Assembly (NCBI RefSeq): GCF_900129295.1
Contig: NZ_FQUU01000003.1
Span: forward strand, 124,001-188,000
DNA length: 64,000 nt
Reading direction: 5' to 3'
DNA from: Flavisolibacter ginsengisoli DSM 18119
GTDB taxonomy: Bacteria; Bacteroidota; Bacteroidia; Chitinophagales; Chitinophagaceae
The first letter of the stretch is position 1. Every line of letters begins with the position of its first letter. The notes beneath the pieces are model-generated. The model saw only the letters and a list, made by a program, of their open reading frames with translations, was not told where the DNA came from and searched no databases. Positions 7,215 through 16,557 of the stretch are shown piece by piece. Position numbers and translations under genes: made by a program.

Positions 7215-8426
7215 ATGATGACTATTCGCGGTTTCTTATTCATTCTTTTCTTACAGTTTTCATTGCTGGCTGTAAATGCTCAGAAAGTTGCAGCTAAATG
7301 GTACAAAGGCAATACCCACACCCATTCATTGTGGAGTGATGGGGATGATTTTCCTGAGATGATCATGGATTACTATAAATCGCATGGTTATGATTTTATC
7401 GCCCTTTCCGATCATAATATACTAGCAACAGGCGATAACTGGGTGGAGATACCGACACATCCTTTTCGGCAGCACCGCTACAAGGAATACCTGGAAAAGT
7501 ACGGAAAGGATTGGGTGGTTTCTAAAACTGATAGTGCAGGGAAGATAAGAGTCAGGCTGAAGACCTTAGAGGAATACAGGCCTTTGTTTGAGGAGAAGGG
7601 AAAGTTCCTGGTGATGCAGGCAGAGGAGATTACCGATTCCTATAAAGGCAAACCGCTGCACATGGGTGCTGTGAACGTGAAGGAACTGATAAAACCCCAG
7701 GGCGGTAACAGCGTGACTGAAGTGATGCAACACAACCTGGATGCTGTGTATGCACAGCGGTCAAAAACAGGCCAGCCCATGTTTCCTCATATCAATCACC
7801 CCAACTTTGGCTGGGCCATTAAGATCGAGGATATGTTTCCTCTGAAAGGAGAGCGTTTTTTTGAAGTATATAACGGGCACCCGCATGTGCATAATTATGG
7901 CGATTCAACTGTTATGGGGATGGAAGAATTATGGGACAGGTTGCTGATCCGTTTCATCCATGATGGCAAACCCCTGGTTTTTGGCCTAGCAACAGATGAT
8001 TCACATAATTATCTTGAGCAAAGGGTTGGCATGAGTAACCCGGGCAGGGGATGGATCAGGGTAAAGGCACATGAATTGACGCCTGCCGCACTGATCGGTG
8101 CTATGGAGAAAGGTGATTTTTATGCAAGTACCGGCGTGGAACTTAAAGATGTACAATTTAAAAATGGAACATTAAAGGTATACGTCTCGGCAAGGCCTGG
8201 TGAAACTTACACTATCCAGTTTTGGGGTGCAGAAAGATCTGGCACAACCGGCAAAATATTAAAAGAGGTGAAAGGCAGCAATGCCAGTTATACACTGGGA
8301 AAAAATATATTGTATGTGCGGGCGAAGATCATTTCCAGCAAACTGCAGGAAAATCCTTTTGAAAACGGTGACCTCGAAAGAGCATGGACACAACCTGTGA
8401 CTGTAACATCTACATCATACTGGTAA
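7215..8426 (+). CDS. secreted PHP-type metallohydrolase (histidinol-phosphatase-like)
   Basis: A 403-residue protein with an N-terminal signal peptide (hydrophobic residues 5-20, cleavage likely after NAQ). The metal motifs of the PHP superfamily are visible: H35 and H37 in KGNTHTHSLWSDGD, D66-H67 in LSDHN, Glu in QAEEITD near 140, His in FPHINHPNFGW near 193, and DDSHN near 258. The C-terminal 90 residues look like a beta-rich domain. Similar Bacteroidota proteins are labelled histidinol phosphatase or CehA/McbA-like, but an exported enzyme cannot be the histidine-biosynthetic one; the substrate is unknown, perhaps a phosphoester or cyclic amide. It stands alone. Confidence 0.75.
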   Translation: MMTIRGFLFILFLQFSLLAVNAQKVAAKWYKGNTHTHSLWSDGDDFPEMIMDYYKSHGYDFIALSDHNILATGDNWVEIPTHPFRQHRYKEYLEKYGKDWVVSKTDSAGKIRVRLKTLEEYRPLFEEKGKFLVMQAEEITDSYKGKPLHMGAVNVKELIKPQGGNSVTEVMQHNLDAVYAQRSKTGQPMFPHINHPNFGWAIKIEDMFPLKGERFFEVYNGHPHVHNYGDSTVMGMEELWDRLLIRFIHDGKPLVFGLATDDSHNYLEQRVGMSNPGRGWIRVKAHELTPAALIGAMEKGDFYASTGVELKDVQFKNGTLKVYVSARPGETYTIQFWGAERSGTTGKILKEVKGSNASYTLGKNILYVRAKIISSKLQENPFENGDLERAWTQPVTVTSTSYW

Positions 8427-8483
8427 ATTATGTAATGCAGACAGTATTCAATTTTCCAGGTTCAAAAAGCCTGCAAATACTTA

Positions 8484-8786
8484 TCAGTGTATCAGGTTAA
8501 AAGAAAATAATAAAGTGGTAAGGAATAACAGGATGATACCAGATATAAACAGGTAATCAGCTATATTTTCATATCGGCCTGATTTGCTAATACTGCCGCG
8601 AATAGCTAAAAAAGACAGGAAACAACTTGCCATAAATAATATGATAGCCCCGGTGGTCAATTCATCTATTATTGTCTTATGAGATATATTGAACAGTTTT
8701 AAAGAAGTAAGCACTACAAAACAAAGGCCTAGTAAGTTAGAAGAAGCGTTAAGAATATGGGTTGATTTATCATTGCGGCTATCCAT
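8484..8786 (-). CDS. small three-helix membrane protein of unknown function
   Basis: A 100-residue hydrophobic protein with three likely membrane segments (about residues 15-33, 44-64 and 77-97) and a charged connector KSGRYENIAD. I do not recognise a named family, though similar small proteins with this three-segment layout occur in Bacteroidota. It is convergent with the PHP-type gene and starts about 80 bases from the end of the helicase gene on the same strand. Coding is supported by the coherent hydrophobic pattern, the ATG start and the lack of any competing frame. Confidence 0.6.
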   Translation of the reverse strand: MDSRNDKSTHILNASSNLLGLCFVVLTSLKLFNISHKTIIDELTTGAIILFMASCFLSFLAIRGSISKSGRYENIADYLFISGIILLFLTTLLFSFNLIH

Positions 8787-8864
8787 GCAATGTATTTTTA
8801 AACCTTACAATTATTATAAGTTGTATCCCCAGCAAAAGCCTTTCGATCCAGTATTTCATTGGTA

Positions 8865-10193
8865 TCACCTGGCCACATCAATTCTTATCTTTTTGTTCTT
8901 CATCCTCTGTTCTTTGATCATTTGAAGGGTATGGCTGGCTTTTACCTTACGCACGGCTGCAAAAGAGAAGAAATCCTTGACTTCTATCAGGCCGAGGTCT
9001 TCTTTCTTCAACTCTCCTTTATTCGTTAAGAAACCAACGATATCAACTTTGTTTACTTTATCTTTTTTACCAGCGCCAATAAATAATGTGGTCCATTTTG
9101 GCTTTTCCGGAACGGTAAGATCTTCTGGTAATTTGATTTTCTCTATTGGTGCTGTTATGTATGCCGGCAGTTTTTCTTCATCGTTCAATATAAGAATGGC
9201 GGTGCCGCTGGCATCCATGCGCGCTGTGCGTCCATTGCGGTGTGTAAAGATCTCGGGCGTGGAAGGCAGGTGGTAATGTATAATGTAACGGATGTTAGGT
9301 ATGTCCAGTCCCCTTGCAGCCAGGTCAGTAGTTACCAGGAAGTTTACCGTGCCATTACGAAAGCGGGCCAATGCAATCTCCCTGTCGCGTTGCTCCATAG
9401 CACCGTGGTAAAAGGTATTCAATATCCCTTTATCAGCCAGCAGTTGAGATGTCCGTTCCACTGCTTCCCTGTGGTTGCAAAAGATAATAGAGGACCGGTT
9501 GCCCAGGTAACAGATCAATTTAAAAAGGGTATCTATTTTATCTTTTTCCGGAGAATGAATGGATTGAATGGCAAGTGCCGGGGTGGTAACACCCCCTTCC
9601 GGAAGAAAGTTTAATTCATCAGCTTCTGCAGCGCCTATAAACGCAGGTATTTCTACTGCGGCCGTGGCTGAAGTCAGTATCCGTTTATTGATGGAAGGGA
9701 GTGACTGCACGATGAAAGATATTTCTTCAAGAAATCCCAGTTCCAGTGATTTGTCAAATTCATCAAGCACCAGTGTATGTATGCTATCGGCGGTGATATT
9801 GCCCCTGCGCAGGTGGTCGGCAATGCGTCCTGGTGTGCCTATTAGCACAGCAGGCGGTTGTACCAGGTTGTTTTCTTCAATCTCTCTTTTGTGTCCGCCA
9901 TAACAGCAGGAAGATTTAAATCCTGTGCCCATAGATTTGAAAACCTGCTCTATCTGCAGGGCCAGTTCCCTGGAGGGCACCACGATCATGGCAGCAGTTT
10001 TTTTGTCTTCATGCTTTAAGGATCTTAGTACAGGCAACAGGAAGGCCAGTGTTTTTCCGGAACCTGTGGCAGAAAGGATAATGACATTGTCATGTTTTGC
10101 AGTAGCTTCCAGTGAAGCCTGCTGCATTTCATTTAGAGAATCTATATTCAGGTTGGAAAGAATGGTATCAACCGAAAAATGGCTATGGTGCAT
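8865..10193 (-). CDS. DEAD-box RNA helicase, DbpA-like
   Basis: A helicase of about 442 residues. Motifs in order (numbering from a TTG two codons upstream): Walker A SATGSGKT (43-50), PSRELA (75-80), TPGRI, DEFD in place of DEAD (146-149), SAT, then the helicase C motifs IIFCNHRE, TDLAARGLD and HRNGRTARM. The final 75 residues resemble the DbpA/CsdA RNA-binding fold (TTLFIGAGKKDKVN..DIVGFL), which in DbpA binds hairpin 92 of 23S rRNA, suggesting a ribosome-assembly role. The frame opens at TTG 10199, but the ATG at 10193 is the better start. A TACCTTTG box lies immediately upstream (complement of 10197-10204), so the transcript may be leaderless. Confidence 0.88.
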   Translation of the reverse strand: MHHSHFSVDTILSNLNIDSLNEMQQASLEATAKHDNVIILSATGSGKTLAFLLPVLRSLKHEDKKTAAMIVVPSRELALQIEQVFKSMGTGFKSSCCYGGHKREIEENNLVQPPAVLIGTPGRIADHLRRGNITADSIHTLVLDEFDKSLELGFLEEISFIVQSLPSINKRILTSATAAVEIPAFIGAAEADELNFLPEGGVTTPALAIQSIHSPEKDKIDTLFKLICYLGNRSSIIFCNHREAVERTSQLLADKGILNTFYHGAMEQRDREIALARFRNGTVNFLVTTDLAARGLDIPNIRYIIHYHLPSTPEIFTHRNGRTARMDASGTAILILNDEEKLPAYITAPIEKIKLPEDLTVPEKPKWTTLFIGAGKKDKVNKVDIVGFLTNKGELKKEDLGLIEVKDFFSFAAVRKVKASHTLQMIKEQRMKNKKIRIDVAR

Positions 10194-10300
10194 GCGCAAA
10201 GGTACAAATTGAAGGCTGGTGATGTTGTTAAGGTGCTTTAGCTTAACATTTGCCGCCTGGTACTATTACCTCTATAGGGTTGCATTATGATTAAAGTGTA

Positions 10301-10729
10301 TTAGATACTTATCATAAGTTCTTCTCCTGTTAAGGCGTAATAGAGGTTTTGCAACTGGTGAACGTGGAATATATTGTTACTGACTGGCAGCCCATTGACC
10401 ATGGCCCTGGCAAAGCATTCCTTGTTGTTTTTAATATAGGCCAGGATCTCATTTTTGTTGTTGCCTATAACAGGCAGCTGTAATTTAAATTCCCTGGCCT
10501 GGGGGCTAAGCGGGTAATCTTTATTCTCTAGGAAACCTGCGCTTTCCAAGACTGTCGTTTTCAGAACAATGGGAAACAGGTCTTTATCCTGCCCTTTGGC
10601 TACCAGTTCGAAATGCTGGAAAGAGCAACGGGTGGTTGTGATGCGGGTATGTACTTTTTGCATGATATAGTTTCCCAGTCTCAATTCATTGGCATCGATC
10701 ATTTGGTAAAAGTAGAGCCCGGGGTTCAA
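10301..10729 (-). CDS. conserved hypothetical protein
   Basis: A 142-residue soluble protein with no enzyme motif I recognise. It begins (from residue 10) MIDANELRLGNYI and ends HVHQLQNLYYALTGEEL, signatures I associate with a recurring small hypothetical family in Bacteroidota, often near mobile or accessory genes. The true start may be the internal ATG at 10702, since the nine residues before it look unlike the family. It lies between the helicase and the M13 peptidase gene, all on the minus strand, with the peptidase terminator directly upstream, so it is probably transcribed separately. Confidence 0.6.
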   Translation of the reverse strand: MNPGLYFYQMIDANELRLGNYIMQKVHTRITTTRCSFQHFELVAKGQDKDLFPIVLKTTVLESAGFLENKDYPLSPQAREFKLQLPVIGNNKNEILAYIKNNKECFARAMVNGLPVSNNIFHVHQLQNLYYALTGEELMISI

Positions 10730-10795
10730 TAATCTGCTTAGATGCTAAATCTTATCTTACAACGGATGTATTATCTATACCTTAAAATAATAACA

Positions 10796-10817
10796 AAGCC
10801 CCGCAACTGCGGGGCTT
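10796..10817 (-). terminator. intrinsic terminator of the M13 peptidase gene
   Basis: Nine-base perfect arms AAGCCCCGC (10796-10804) and GCGGGGCTT (10809-10817) with a 4-base loop, 25 bases after the stop of the minus-strand gene ending at 10842. The minus strand continues TTGTTATTATTTT. Confidence 0.88.
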
Positions 10818-10841
10818 GAAGTCACTGAATTCTTGAAAATT

Positions 10842-12881
10842 TTACCAGATATGGATCCTTTTTTCAGGAGCTCTATACATTTTGTCTCCGGGCTGTACAT
10901 TGAAAGCCTGGTACCAGGCATCCATATTTACCAGGGGACCATTGGCACGGTGCATACCAGGTGAATGGGGATCGGTAAGGATCAATTGTGCCTGTGTTTC
11001 AGGTAATGCATTGTTACGCCAAACCTGTGCCCAGTTTAAAAAGAAACGCTGTGTAGGCGTAAATCCATCAATGGTCTTTCCTTTTTTATACTGATCGGTA
11101 TTCATGAAGGCTGCATAAGCCATATTGAGTCCACCAAGGTCTGCCAGGTTCTCTCCAAGTGTCAATTTACCATTCACATGGATCGTATCCAGGACGGTAT
11201 AACCATTGTATTGATCAACTACCAATGCAGTTCTTTCCTTGAACTTTTCGGCATCTACTTTAGACCACCAGTTCTTCAAATTGCCATCAGCTGCAAACTG
11301 GCTTCCCTGGTCATCAAAACCATGCGTCATTTCATGGCCAATAACAGCACCAATGCCACCATAGTTCACCGCATCATCAGCTCCAAAATCAAAGAAAGGA
11401 TACTGAAGGATACCGGCAGGAAAAACGATCTCGTTATTGGAAGGATTGTAATATGCATTGATGGTTGGAGGGGTCATGCTCCAGCGTGTTTTATCCACCG
11501 GTTTTCCATAGCGGGTGATCATATCATTGTACATCCACTGGCTTACCCTGCGGGCATTGCCCAGGTAATCATTGCGGGCAATGGTGATCTCTTTATAATC
11601 TCTCCAGGTATCGGGGTAGGCTATCTTTTTGGTAAATGCATTGAGCTTTTCGAGGGCCTTTGTTTTTGTTTCGTCACTCATCCAGCCAAGCTGGCGAATG
11701 CGGCCGGCAAAAGTTTGTTGCAGGTTGTTCACCAGGTCGAGCATCCGTTTTTTTGCTTCCGGCTTAAAGTATTTATTCACATACAACTGTCCCAACAGAT
11801 CGCCCAGGGAGCCATCTATCAAACCGCTCACTTTTTGCCAACGTGGGGTTTGCTCTTTCTGACCAGTTAGCACTTTAGTAAAAGCAAAATCTTCTTTTAC
11901 AAATGCGCTGCTTAAGTAATCTGCTGAACTATTCAGCAAATGCCATTTGACATAGGTCTTCCAGTCTTCCAATGGCAATGCAGTCAAGAGTATGTCCATG
12001 CTTTTAAAGAAGGCGGGGTTGGTAACGATCATGCTGTCGGCTCCTTGTAAACCAAATTGTCCAAGCATCCAGTTCCAGTCGATAGAGGGAGTGGTGGAAT
12101 TGAATTCTTTGATGCCGTACTTATTATAGGTCTTGTAAGGATCGCGCATTTCTACCCTGCTCATTTGAGCTTTAGCCAGCGCTGTTTCTATACGCAATAC
12201 GGTATTGGCATCTTTTTGTGCTTTGTCATTATTCTCACCAATGAGAGAGAACATATTAGTAAGGTGCTGCTGGTAAGCATTACGGATGGTAGTGCTACGG
12301 GAGTCATTCTTTATATAATAATCCCGGTCGGGGAGTGAAGTACCTCCCTGGCCAAGGCTTGGGATATATACGTTCACGTTTTTACGGTCGGGTGTAATTC
12401 CAAATCCAAAAAGGGCACCACCGATTCCCTGCTTACGGTTTTCAGCCACTAACGACAACAGGTCATTTATAGAGTTAATCGCATCGATACGTTGAAGGTC
12501 AGCTTTGATAGGTTGAGCACCCAGGGCTTCAATAGCTGCACTGTCCATACCGCTGGTATAAAACTCGCCTATCTTCTGCATGGATGGATCTGTAGCTGCC
12601 TTAGCGGCTGCCTCAGTTAGCATGGAACGCAAACGCTTGCTGCTTTCTTCTCTAAGTTCATCAAAGCTACCCCAGCGGGTTTTAGAAGCAGGAATGGCAT
12701 GGTTCTTCAGCCAGTTACCATTTGCATATAAATAAAAATTATCACCGGGCTTAACAGACAGGTCCATATTGGCCTTGTCAATGTATTTAAAAGGTTTATC
12801 CTTCTTTCCACCGGGCGGGGTAAAAGCAACCACGCCGGCTGCTGAAACGCCCAGCATCACTAGCTTGACAAAATGCTTCAT
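10842..12881 (-). CDS. M13-family zinc metallopeptidase (neprilysin/PepO type)
   Basis: A 679-residue protein with an N-terminal hydrophobic signal (residues 5-20). The gluzincin signature is complete: NAYYNPSNNEIVFPAG (475-490) lining the substrate site, HEMTH (516-520) with zinc ligands H516 and H520 and catalytic E517, and ENLAD (577-581) giving the third ligand E577. Length matches the family. These enzymes cut peptides of up to about 40 residues after hydrophobic positions, here presumably in the periplasm or at the cell surface. A strong terminator follows; divergent dacB starts 190 bases upstream. Confidence 0.93.
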   Translation of the reverse strand: MKHFVKLVMLGVSAAGVVAFTPPGGKKDKPFKYIDKANMDLSVKPGDNFYLYANGNWLKNHAIPASKTRWGSFDELREESSKRLRSMLTEAAAKAATDPSMQKIGEFYTSGMDSAAIEALGAQPIKADLQRIDAINSINDLLSLVAENRKQGIGGALFGFGITPDRKNVNVYIPSLGQGGTSLPDRDYYIKNDSRSTTIRNAYQQHLTNMFSLIGENNDKAQKDANTVLRIETALAKAQMSRVEMRDPYKTYNKYGIKEFNSTTPSIDWNWMLGQFGLQGADSMIVTNPAFFKSMDILLTALPLEDWKTYVKWHLLNSSADYLSSAFVKEDFAFTKVLTGQKEQTPRWQKVSGLIDGSLGDLLGQLYVNKYFKPEAKKRMLDLVNNLQQTFAGRIRQLGWMSDETKTKALEKLNAFTKKIAYPDTWRDYKEITIARNDYLGNARRVSQWMYNDMITRYGKPVDKTRWSMTPPTINAYYNPSNNEIVFPAGILQYPFFDFGADDAVNYGGIGAVIGHEMTHGFDDQGSQFAADGNLKNWWSKVDAEKFKERTALVVDQYNGYTVLDTIHVNGKLTLGENLADLGGLNMAYAAFMNTDQYKKGKTIDGFTPTQRFFLNWAQVWRNNALPETQAQLILTDPHSPGMHRANGPLVNMDAWYQAFNVQPGDKMYRAPEKRIHIW

Positions 12882-13048
12882 TGTGTGTTTTAATTTGGGA
12901 GGGCTAATTTAGGTAAGAAGCTGTGTATGGTATTGCTAAAAAGTATGATTTGATACGGTAAAGAGAAATTTTAGGGTTTACTCTTAGTGTGTATTAAAGT
13001 GGTGGTTGTCTTGTATTATAAAATGCATAATTAAAATTCTTTAATAGG

Positions 13049-13056
13049 TACATTTG
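13049..13056 (+). promoter_or_regulatory. -7 box before the DacB-type gene
   Basis: TACATTTG matches the Bacteroidota -7 consensus TAnnTTTG exactly and would start transcription about 14 bases before the ATG at 13074. No good TTTG lies 19 bases further up, so only half the promoter is supported. Confidence 0.35.
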
Positions 13057-13073
13057 AAAAAACCACTGCACTG

Positions 13074-14363
13074 ATGAAAACAAAGTTCCTTGTCCTGCTA
13101 ATTGCTATATCTACGCTGGTAAGTTGTTCGCCAGCCCGCAAAATTGGACAATGGGCCAGGAGAGATGTGATCAACGATTCGGCATTAAGATCTGCTCATG
13201 TAGGAATTAGTGTGTTTGATCCTGCCACTGGCAGTTATTTGTATAATTACCAGGGGGATAAATATTTTGTGCCTGCGAGCAATACCAAGCTTCCAAGCTG
13301 TTATGCAGCCATGAAGTACCTGGGTGATAGTTTGCCTGGTCTTCGCTATGAACAGAGGGGTAATGACCTTTATATTGCCCCAACAGGAGATCCTACTTTT
13401 TTACATCCTGAATTTGCAATACAGCGGGTTTATGATGTTTTGAAAAATAAAGACCTTACCATCAGTCTTTCACTTCAATCCTGGAAAGATGAACGGTGGG
13501 GAAGTGGCTGGTCATGGAATGATTACAGCGAGAGTTATATGCCTGAAAGAAGTGCCTTGCCGATGTATGGAAATGTAGTGCGCTTTAGTGGAGGCAATAG
13601 TTTGCAGGTGGTGCCTTCGTTTTTCAAAAAAGGAGTGGTAATAAAGGATCCCGAAAGAAATACTTCATATTCTGTGAACCGCGATATTGCTTCCAACCGT
13701 TTCTTGGTAGAAGGGCAGGTGCAGGCAAAGCCTGTTGAAACGCCTTATTTCACTGACAACAGCCAACTGGCAGTTGAATTATTATCAGATACACTACACA
13801 AACAGGTATTGCTTGTAAATGAGGCATTGACACAGGGTAAGATCATATTCAGCCAGCCAACGGATTCAATGTTGAAGCCAATGATGCATAGGAGTGATAA
13901 TTTCTTTGCAGAGCAATCACTAATGATGGTAAGCCAAAGGTTATTAGGAGAAATGAATGATGCCAATATCATCAACAGGTTGCTGCAAACTGATTTGAAA
14001 GACCTCCCCCAAAAGCCTCATTGGGTTGATGGATCGGGGTTAAGCAGGTACAATTTATTTACACCCCAGGATATGGTGACCATCCTGAATAAAATGCAAA
14101 CGGAGTTTGGGATAGAACGAATGAAAGCGATCCTTCCTACAGGAAATGAAGGTACGTTGACCAATTACTATAAAAATGAAACAGGATATGTGTTTGCCAA
14201 GACAGGAACCTTATCTGGAGTAGTGGCTTTCAGTGGTTTTTTATTTACCAAAAAGAATAAGCTCCTGATTGTCTCTGTTCTTGTCAATAATCACCAGGCC
14301 TCTGCCACCGCCGTAAGAAGAGCTGTTGAGAAATTCGTTGAACAGCTAAGAGAAAAGAATTAA
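13074..14363 (+). CDS. dacB: D-alanyl-D-alanine carboxypeptidase/endopeptidase (PBP4 type)
   Basis: A 429-residue lipoprotein (Cys18 in LVSCSP) of the S13 peptidase family. The penicillin-binding triad is complete: SxxK with S69 and K72 (ASNTK), SxN as S274-D-N276 (HRSDNFF), and KTG at 376-378 (FAKTGTLSG). PBP4 removes terminal D-Ala from stem peptides and cleaves 4-3 cross-links in the periplasm. Here the enzyme is lipid-anchored rather than soluble, which is common in this phylum. It converges with mutL, 95 bases away, with no obvious terminator between them. Confidence 0.9.
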   Translation: MKTKFLVLLIAISTLVSCSPARKIGQWARRDVINDSALRSAHVGISVFDPATGSYLYNYQGDKYFVPASNTKLPSCYAAMKYLGDSLPGLRYEQRGNDLYIAPTGDPTFLHPEFAIQRVYDVLKNKDLTISLSLQSWKDERWGSGWSWNDYSESYMPERSALPMYGNVVRFSGGNSLQVVPSFFKKGVVIKDPERNTSYSVNRDIASNRFLVEGQVQAKPVETPYFTDNSQLAVELLSDTLHKQVLLVNEALTQGKIIFSQPTDSMLKPMMHRSDNFFAEQSLMMVSQRLLGEMNDANIINRLLQTDLKDLPQKPHWVDGSGLSRYNLFTPQDMVTILNKMQTEFGIERMKAILPTGNEGTLTNYYKNETGYVFAKTGTLSGVVAFSGFLFTKKNKLLIVSVLVNNHQASATAVRRAVEKFVEQLREKN

Positions 14364-14458
14364 ATCTTTCGGGTAATGTATCAAATGAGTAATGAATGAA
14401 TTTATAAAGATCATTCAACTCCTCATTAATCCTATAAAATCCTTTCAATCCTGGTGCT

Positions 14459-16327
14459 CTATCTTCCAAACATCTTCTCCAACTGTTCCTTTTTAAATTC
14501 GAGGTAGGTAGGTCTGCCGGATGGTGTCACATTTGGGGTTTGGCAGGCAAAAAGGTCCTGTGCAAGGTTTTGCATTTCTTTTTCTGAAAGGGATGTTCCC
14601 GGTTTGACAGCCTGTTGCGCGGCGATAGTACGCATCAGCATTTCTCTTTTCGATAATTTGAGGTCACTGTTGAAATGCTTGTATTGTTCCAGTATTTTTT
14701 CCAGTGCGCCTTTTTCATTACCCACTTCCATATCGGCAGGTGTGCCCTGGATAACAAAAGTTGATTTACCAAAAGGTTCAATAGCATACCCCATTTGTAA
14801 AAGATCAGGCAGCAGATCAGTAAGCAATACAGCATCTGTTGGCGTCAATTCTATGGAAGCAGGAAAGAGGCTTCGCTGGGTAGCAATTTGCTTTCCTTGA
14901 AGCGCCTGGGCCAGTCGTTCATATATCACACGTTCATGTGCGGATTGCTGATGCATTAAAATGAATCCGTTGGGTGAAGGAGCCAAAATATACGTCAGTA
15001 AAAGATGGGTCAGTTTGGTATCATCAGTAAGCAGTGAGTGTTTCACCGGCAGTGCAATTCCTTGATTAGCAGCAGGGACCTGGTGTTCAAACTCTAGAAA
15101 TTTTCGCCCAAGGGAAACAAACCCCGGATCCTGTTGTTCTTTTTGTTGACCTCCACTAAGGTCGCTCCAGTGCCTGAAGGAACCTCCTTCTATTTTATGT
15201 GCCTGGTTGGACTCGGTGAAGGTTTGAAAAATGGAGGAAGACATTGTAAAGGACTGCTTGTCTTCAGTAAAAGGTTTTTGTACCGATTCTAATTGTTGTA
15301 TGTCAGCATTCAGGTTGAAATCAAGGGTTGGGGTGATGCTGAATTGGGCGAGGGCATGTTTCACTGCTGCCTGTACAAAAGCGTACACGATCTTTTCATC
15401 TTCGAACTTTATTTCCTGTTTTGTAGGGTGCACATTCACGTCTACTTGCGTAGGGTCCAGGTCAATGAATAGCACATACATTGGGAAGCTTTCCGAAGGA
15501 ATCATTTCCTGGTAGGCATTCTGCAGGGCGTGGTTGAGGTAGGCGCTTTTGATAAAACGGTTGTTCACAAAAAAGTACTGGTCCCCACGGGTTCTTTTAG
15601 CTGTTTCCGGCTTACCTACAAAACCCTGTATGTTCAGGTAATCAGTATCTTCCTTGACAGCTACCAGTTTGGCATTGTAGTTATTGCCCAATAGTTGAAC
15701 AATGCGTTGCTTTAATGTGCCCGCCTCCAGGTGAAAAAGTTGTTGTCCATTGCTGGTAAGCGAAAAGAAGACGCCGGGGAAAGCAAGTGCCACACGAATA
15801 AATTCATCGACTATATGCCTCATTTCAGAGGCATTACTTTTCAGGAAATTACGACGTGCAGGCACATTGAAAAACAGGTTTTTCATACTGATGCTTGTGC
15901 CCACAGGCGAAGCAACAGGTTGTTGTTTAAGTACCAGGCTATTTTCTATTTCAATGCAGGTCCCCAATTCATTTTCCGCTTTGCGGGTTCTGAGCTCTAC
16001 CTGGGCCACTGCCGCAATGGATGCAAGCGCTTCGCCCCTGAATCCCATAGTGCGGATATGAAACAGGTCATCAATATTTTTGATTTTGGAGGTAGCGTGG
16101 CGTTCAAAGGCCATTCGGGCATCTGTTTCGCTCATGCCCATCCCATTATCTATTACCTGTATCAGGGATTTTCCCGCGTCAGCCACCAGGAGGCGAATCT
16201 CGGTAGCCCCGGCATCAACAGCGTTTTCTAATAATTCTTTAACGGCACTGGCAGGCCTTTGGATCACTTCACCTGCTGCTATCTGGTTGGCAATATTGTC
16301 GGGAAGCAGTAATATTCTATCAGCCAC
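14459..16327 (-). CDS. mutL: DNA mismatch repair protein MutL
   Basis: A 622-residue protein with the GHKL ATPase N-terminus intact: E31-N35 in ELLENAVDAG, DNGMGM (60-65) and GFRGEAL (95-101), followed by the transducer domain. MutL couples MutS to strand incision. In the C-terminal domain the endonuclease motif DQHA(X)2E(X)4E is altered to HQQSAHERVIYE starting at H459: the Asp and His ligands are replaced while both Glu remain. The CPHGRP motif reads TPSGRP (near 601). Nicking activity is therefore doubtful, unless the phylum uses other ligands. A minus-strand promoter candidate lies at 16348-16378. Confidence 0.93.
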   Translation of the reverse strand: MADRILLLPDNIANQIAAGEVIQRPASAVKELLENAVDAGATEIRLLVADAGKSLIQVIDNGMGMSETDARMAFERHATSKIKNIDDLFHIRTMGFRGEALASIAAVAQVELRTRKAENELGTCIEIENSLVLKQQPVASPVGTSISMKNLFFNVPARRNFLKSNASEMRHIVDEFIRVALAFPGVFFSLTSNGQQLFHLEAGTLKQRIVQLLGNNYNAKLVAVKEDTDYLNIQGFVGKPETAKRTRGDQYFFVNNRFIKSAYLNHALQNAYQEMIPSESFPMYVLFIDLDPTQVDVNVHPTKQEIKFEDEKIVYAFVQAAVKHALAQFSITPTLDFNLNADIQQLESVQKPFTEDKQSFTMSSSIFQTFTESNQAHKIEGGSFRHWSDLSGGQQKEQQDPGFVSLGRKFLEFEHQVPAANQGIALPVKHSLLTDDTKLTHLLLTYILAPSPNGFILMHQQSAHERVIYERLAQALQGKQIATQRSLFPASIELTPTDAVLLTDLLPDLLQMGYAIEPFGKSTFVIQGTPADMEVGNEKGALEKILEQYKHFNSDLKLSKREMLMRTIAAQQAVKPGTSLSEKEMQNLAQDLFACQTPNVTPSGRPTYLEFKKEQLEKMFGR

Positions 16328-16347
16328 GGTTTCTTTCCTTAAGGTCT

Positions 16348-16378
16348 CAAAAATACGGTTTAGGTCTCTATGAGCTAA
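16348..16378 (-). promoter_or_regulatory. mutL promoter candidate
   Basis: On the minus strand: TTAG (complement of 16375-16378), a 19-base spacer, then TATTTTTG (complement of 16348-16355), which fits TTTG-N19-TAnnTTTG with one change in the -33 box. Predicted start of transcription is about 17 bases before the mutL ATG at 16327. Confidence 0.45.
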
Positions 16379-16496
16379 GAATTAATTAGGTGAATCAGCA
16401 AAAAGAGCTTTACCAACAGTATTGGTATGAATAGTAGAAGCACTAAGGGATTTTTCTTATCATTAAAAAAAAGAAATCATAATATGATAGGCATCA

Positions 16497-16527
16497 TTTG
16501 GTAGTAAACTTACCAATCATACTTTCG
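16497..16527 (+). promoter_or_regulatory. promoter of the 16558 lipoprotein gene
   Basis: TTTG (16497-16500), exactly 19 bases, then TACTTTCG (16520-16527): a match to the Bacteroidota promoter consensus with a single change in the -7 box. Transcription would begin near 16531, about 27 bases before the ATG. Confidence 0.55.
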
Positions 16528-16557
16528 TTGTACCCAATTCCTGTTTAATTAAATACT

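Noticed and set aside
11178-11870. 230-codon plus-strand frame within the M13 peptidase gene
   Set aside because: It lies entirely antisense to a gene with complete catalytic motifs and shows no recognisable domain; a shadow frame.
15731-16231. 166-codon plus-strand frame within mutL
   Set aside because: Antisense to the conserved MutL ATPase domain; no independent support.
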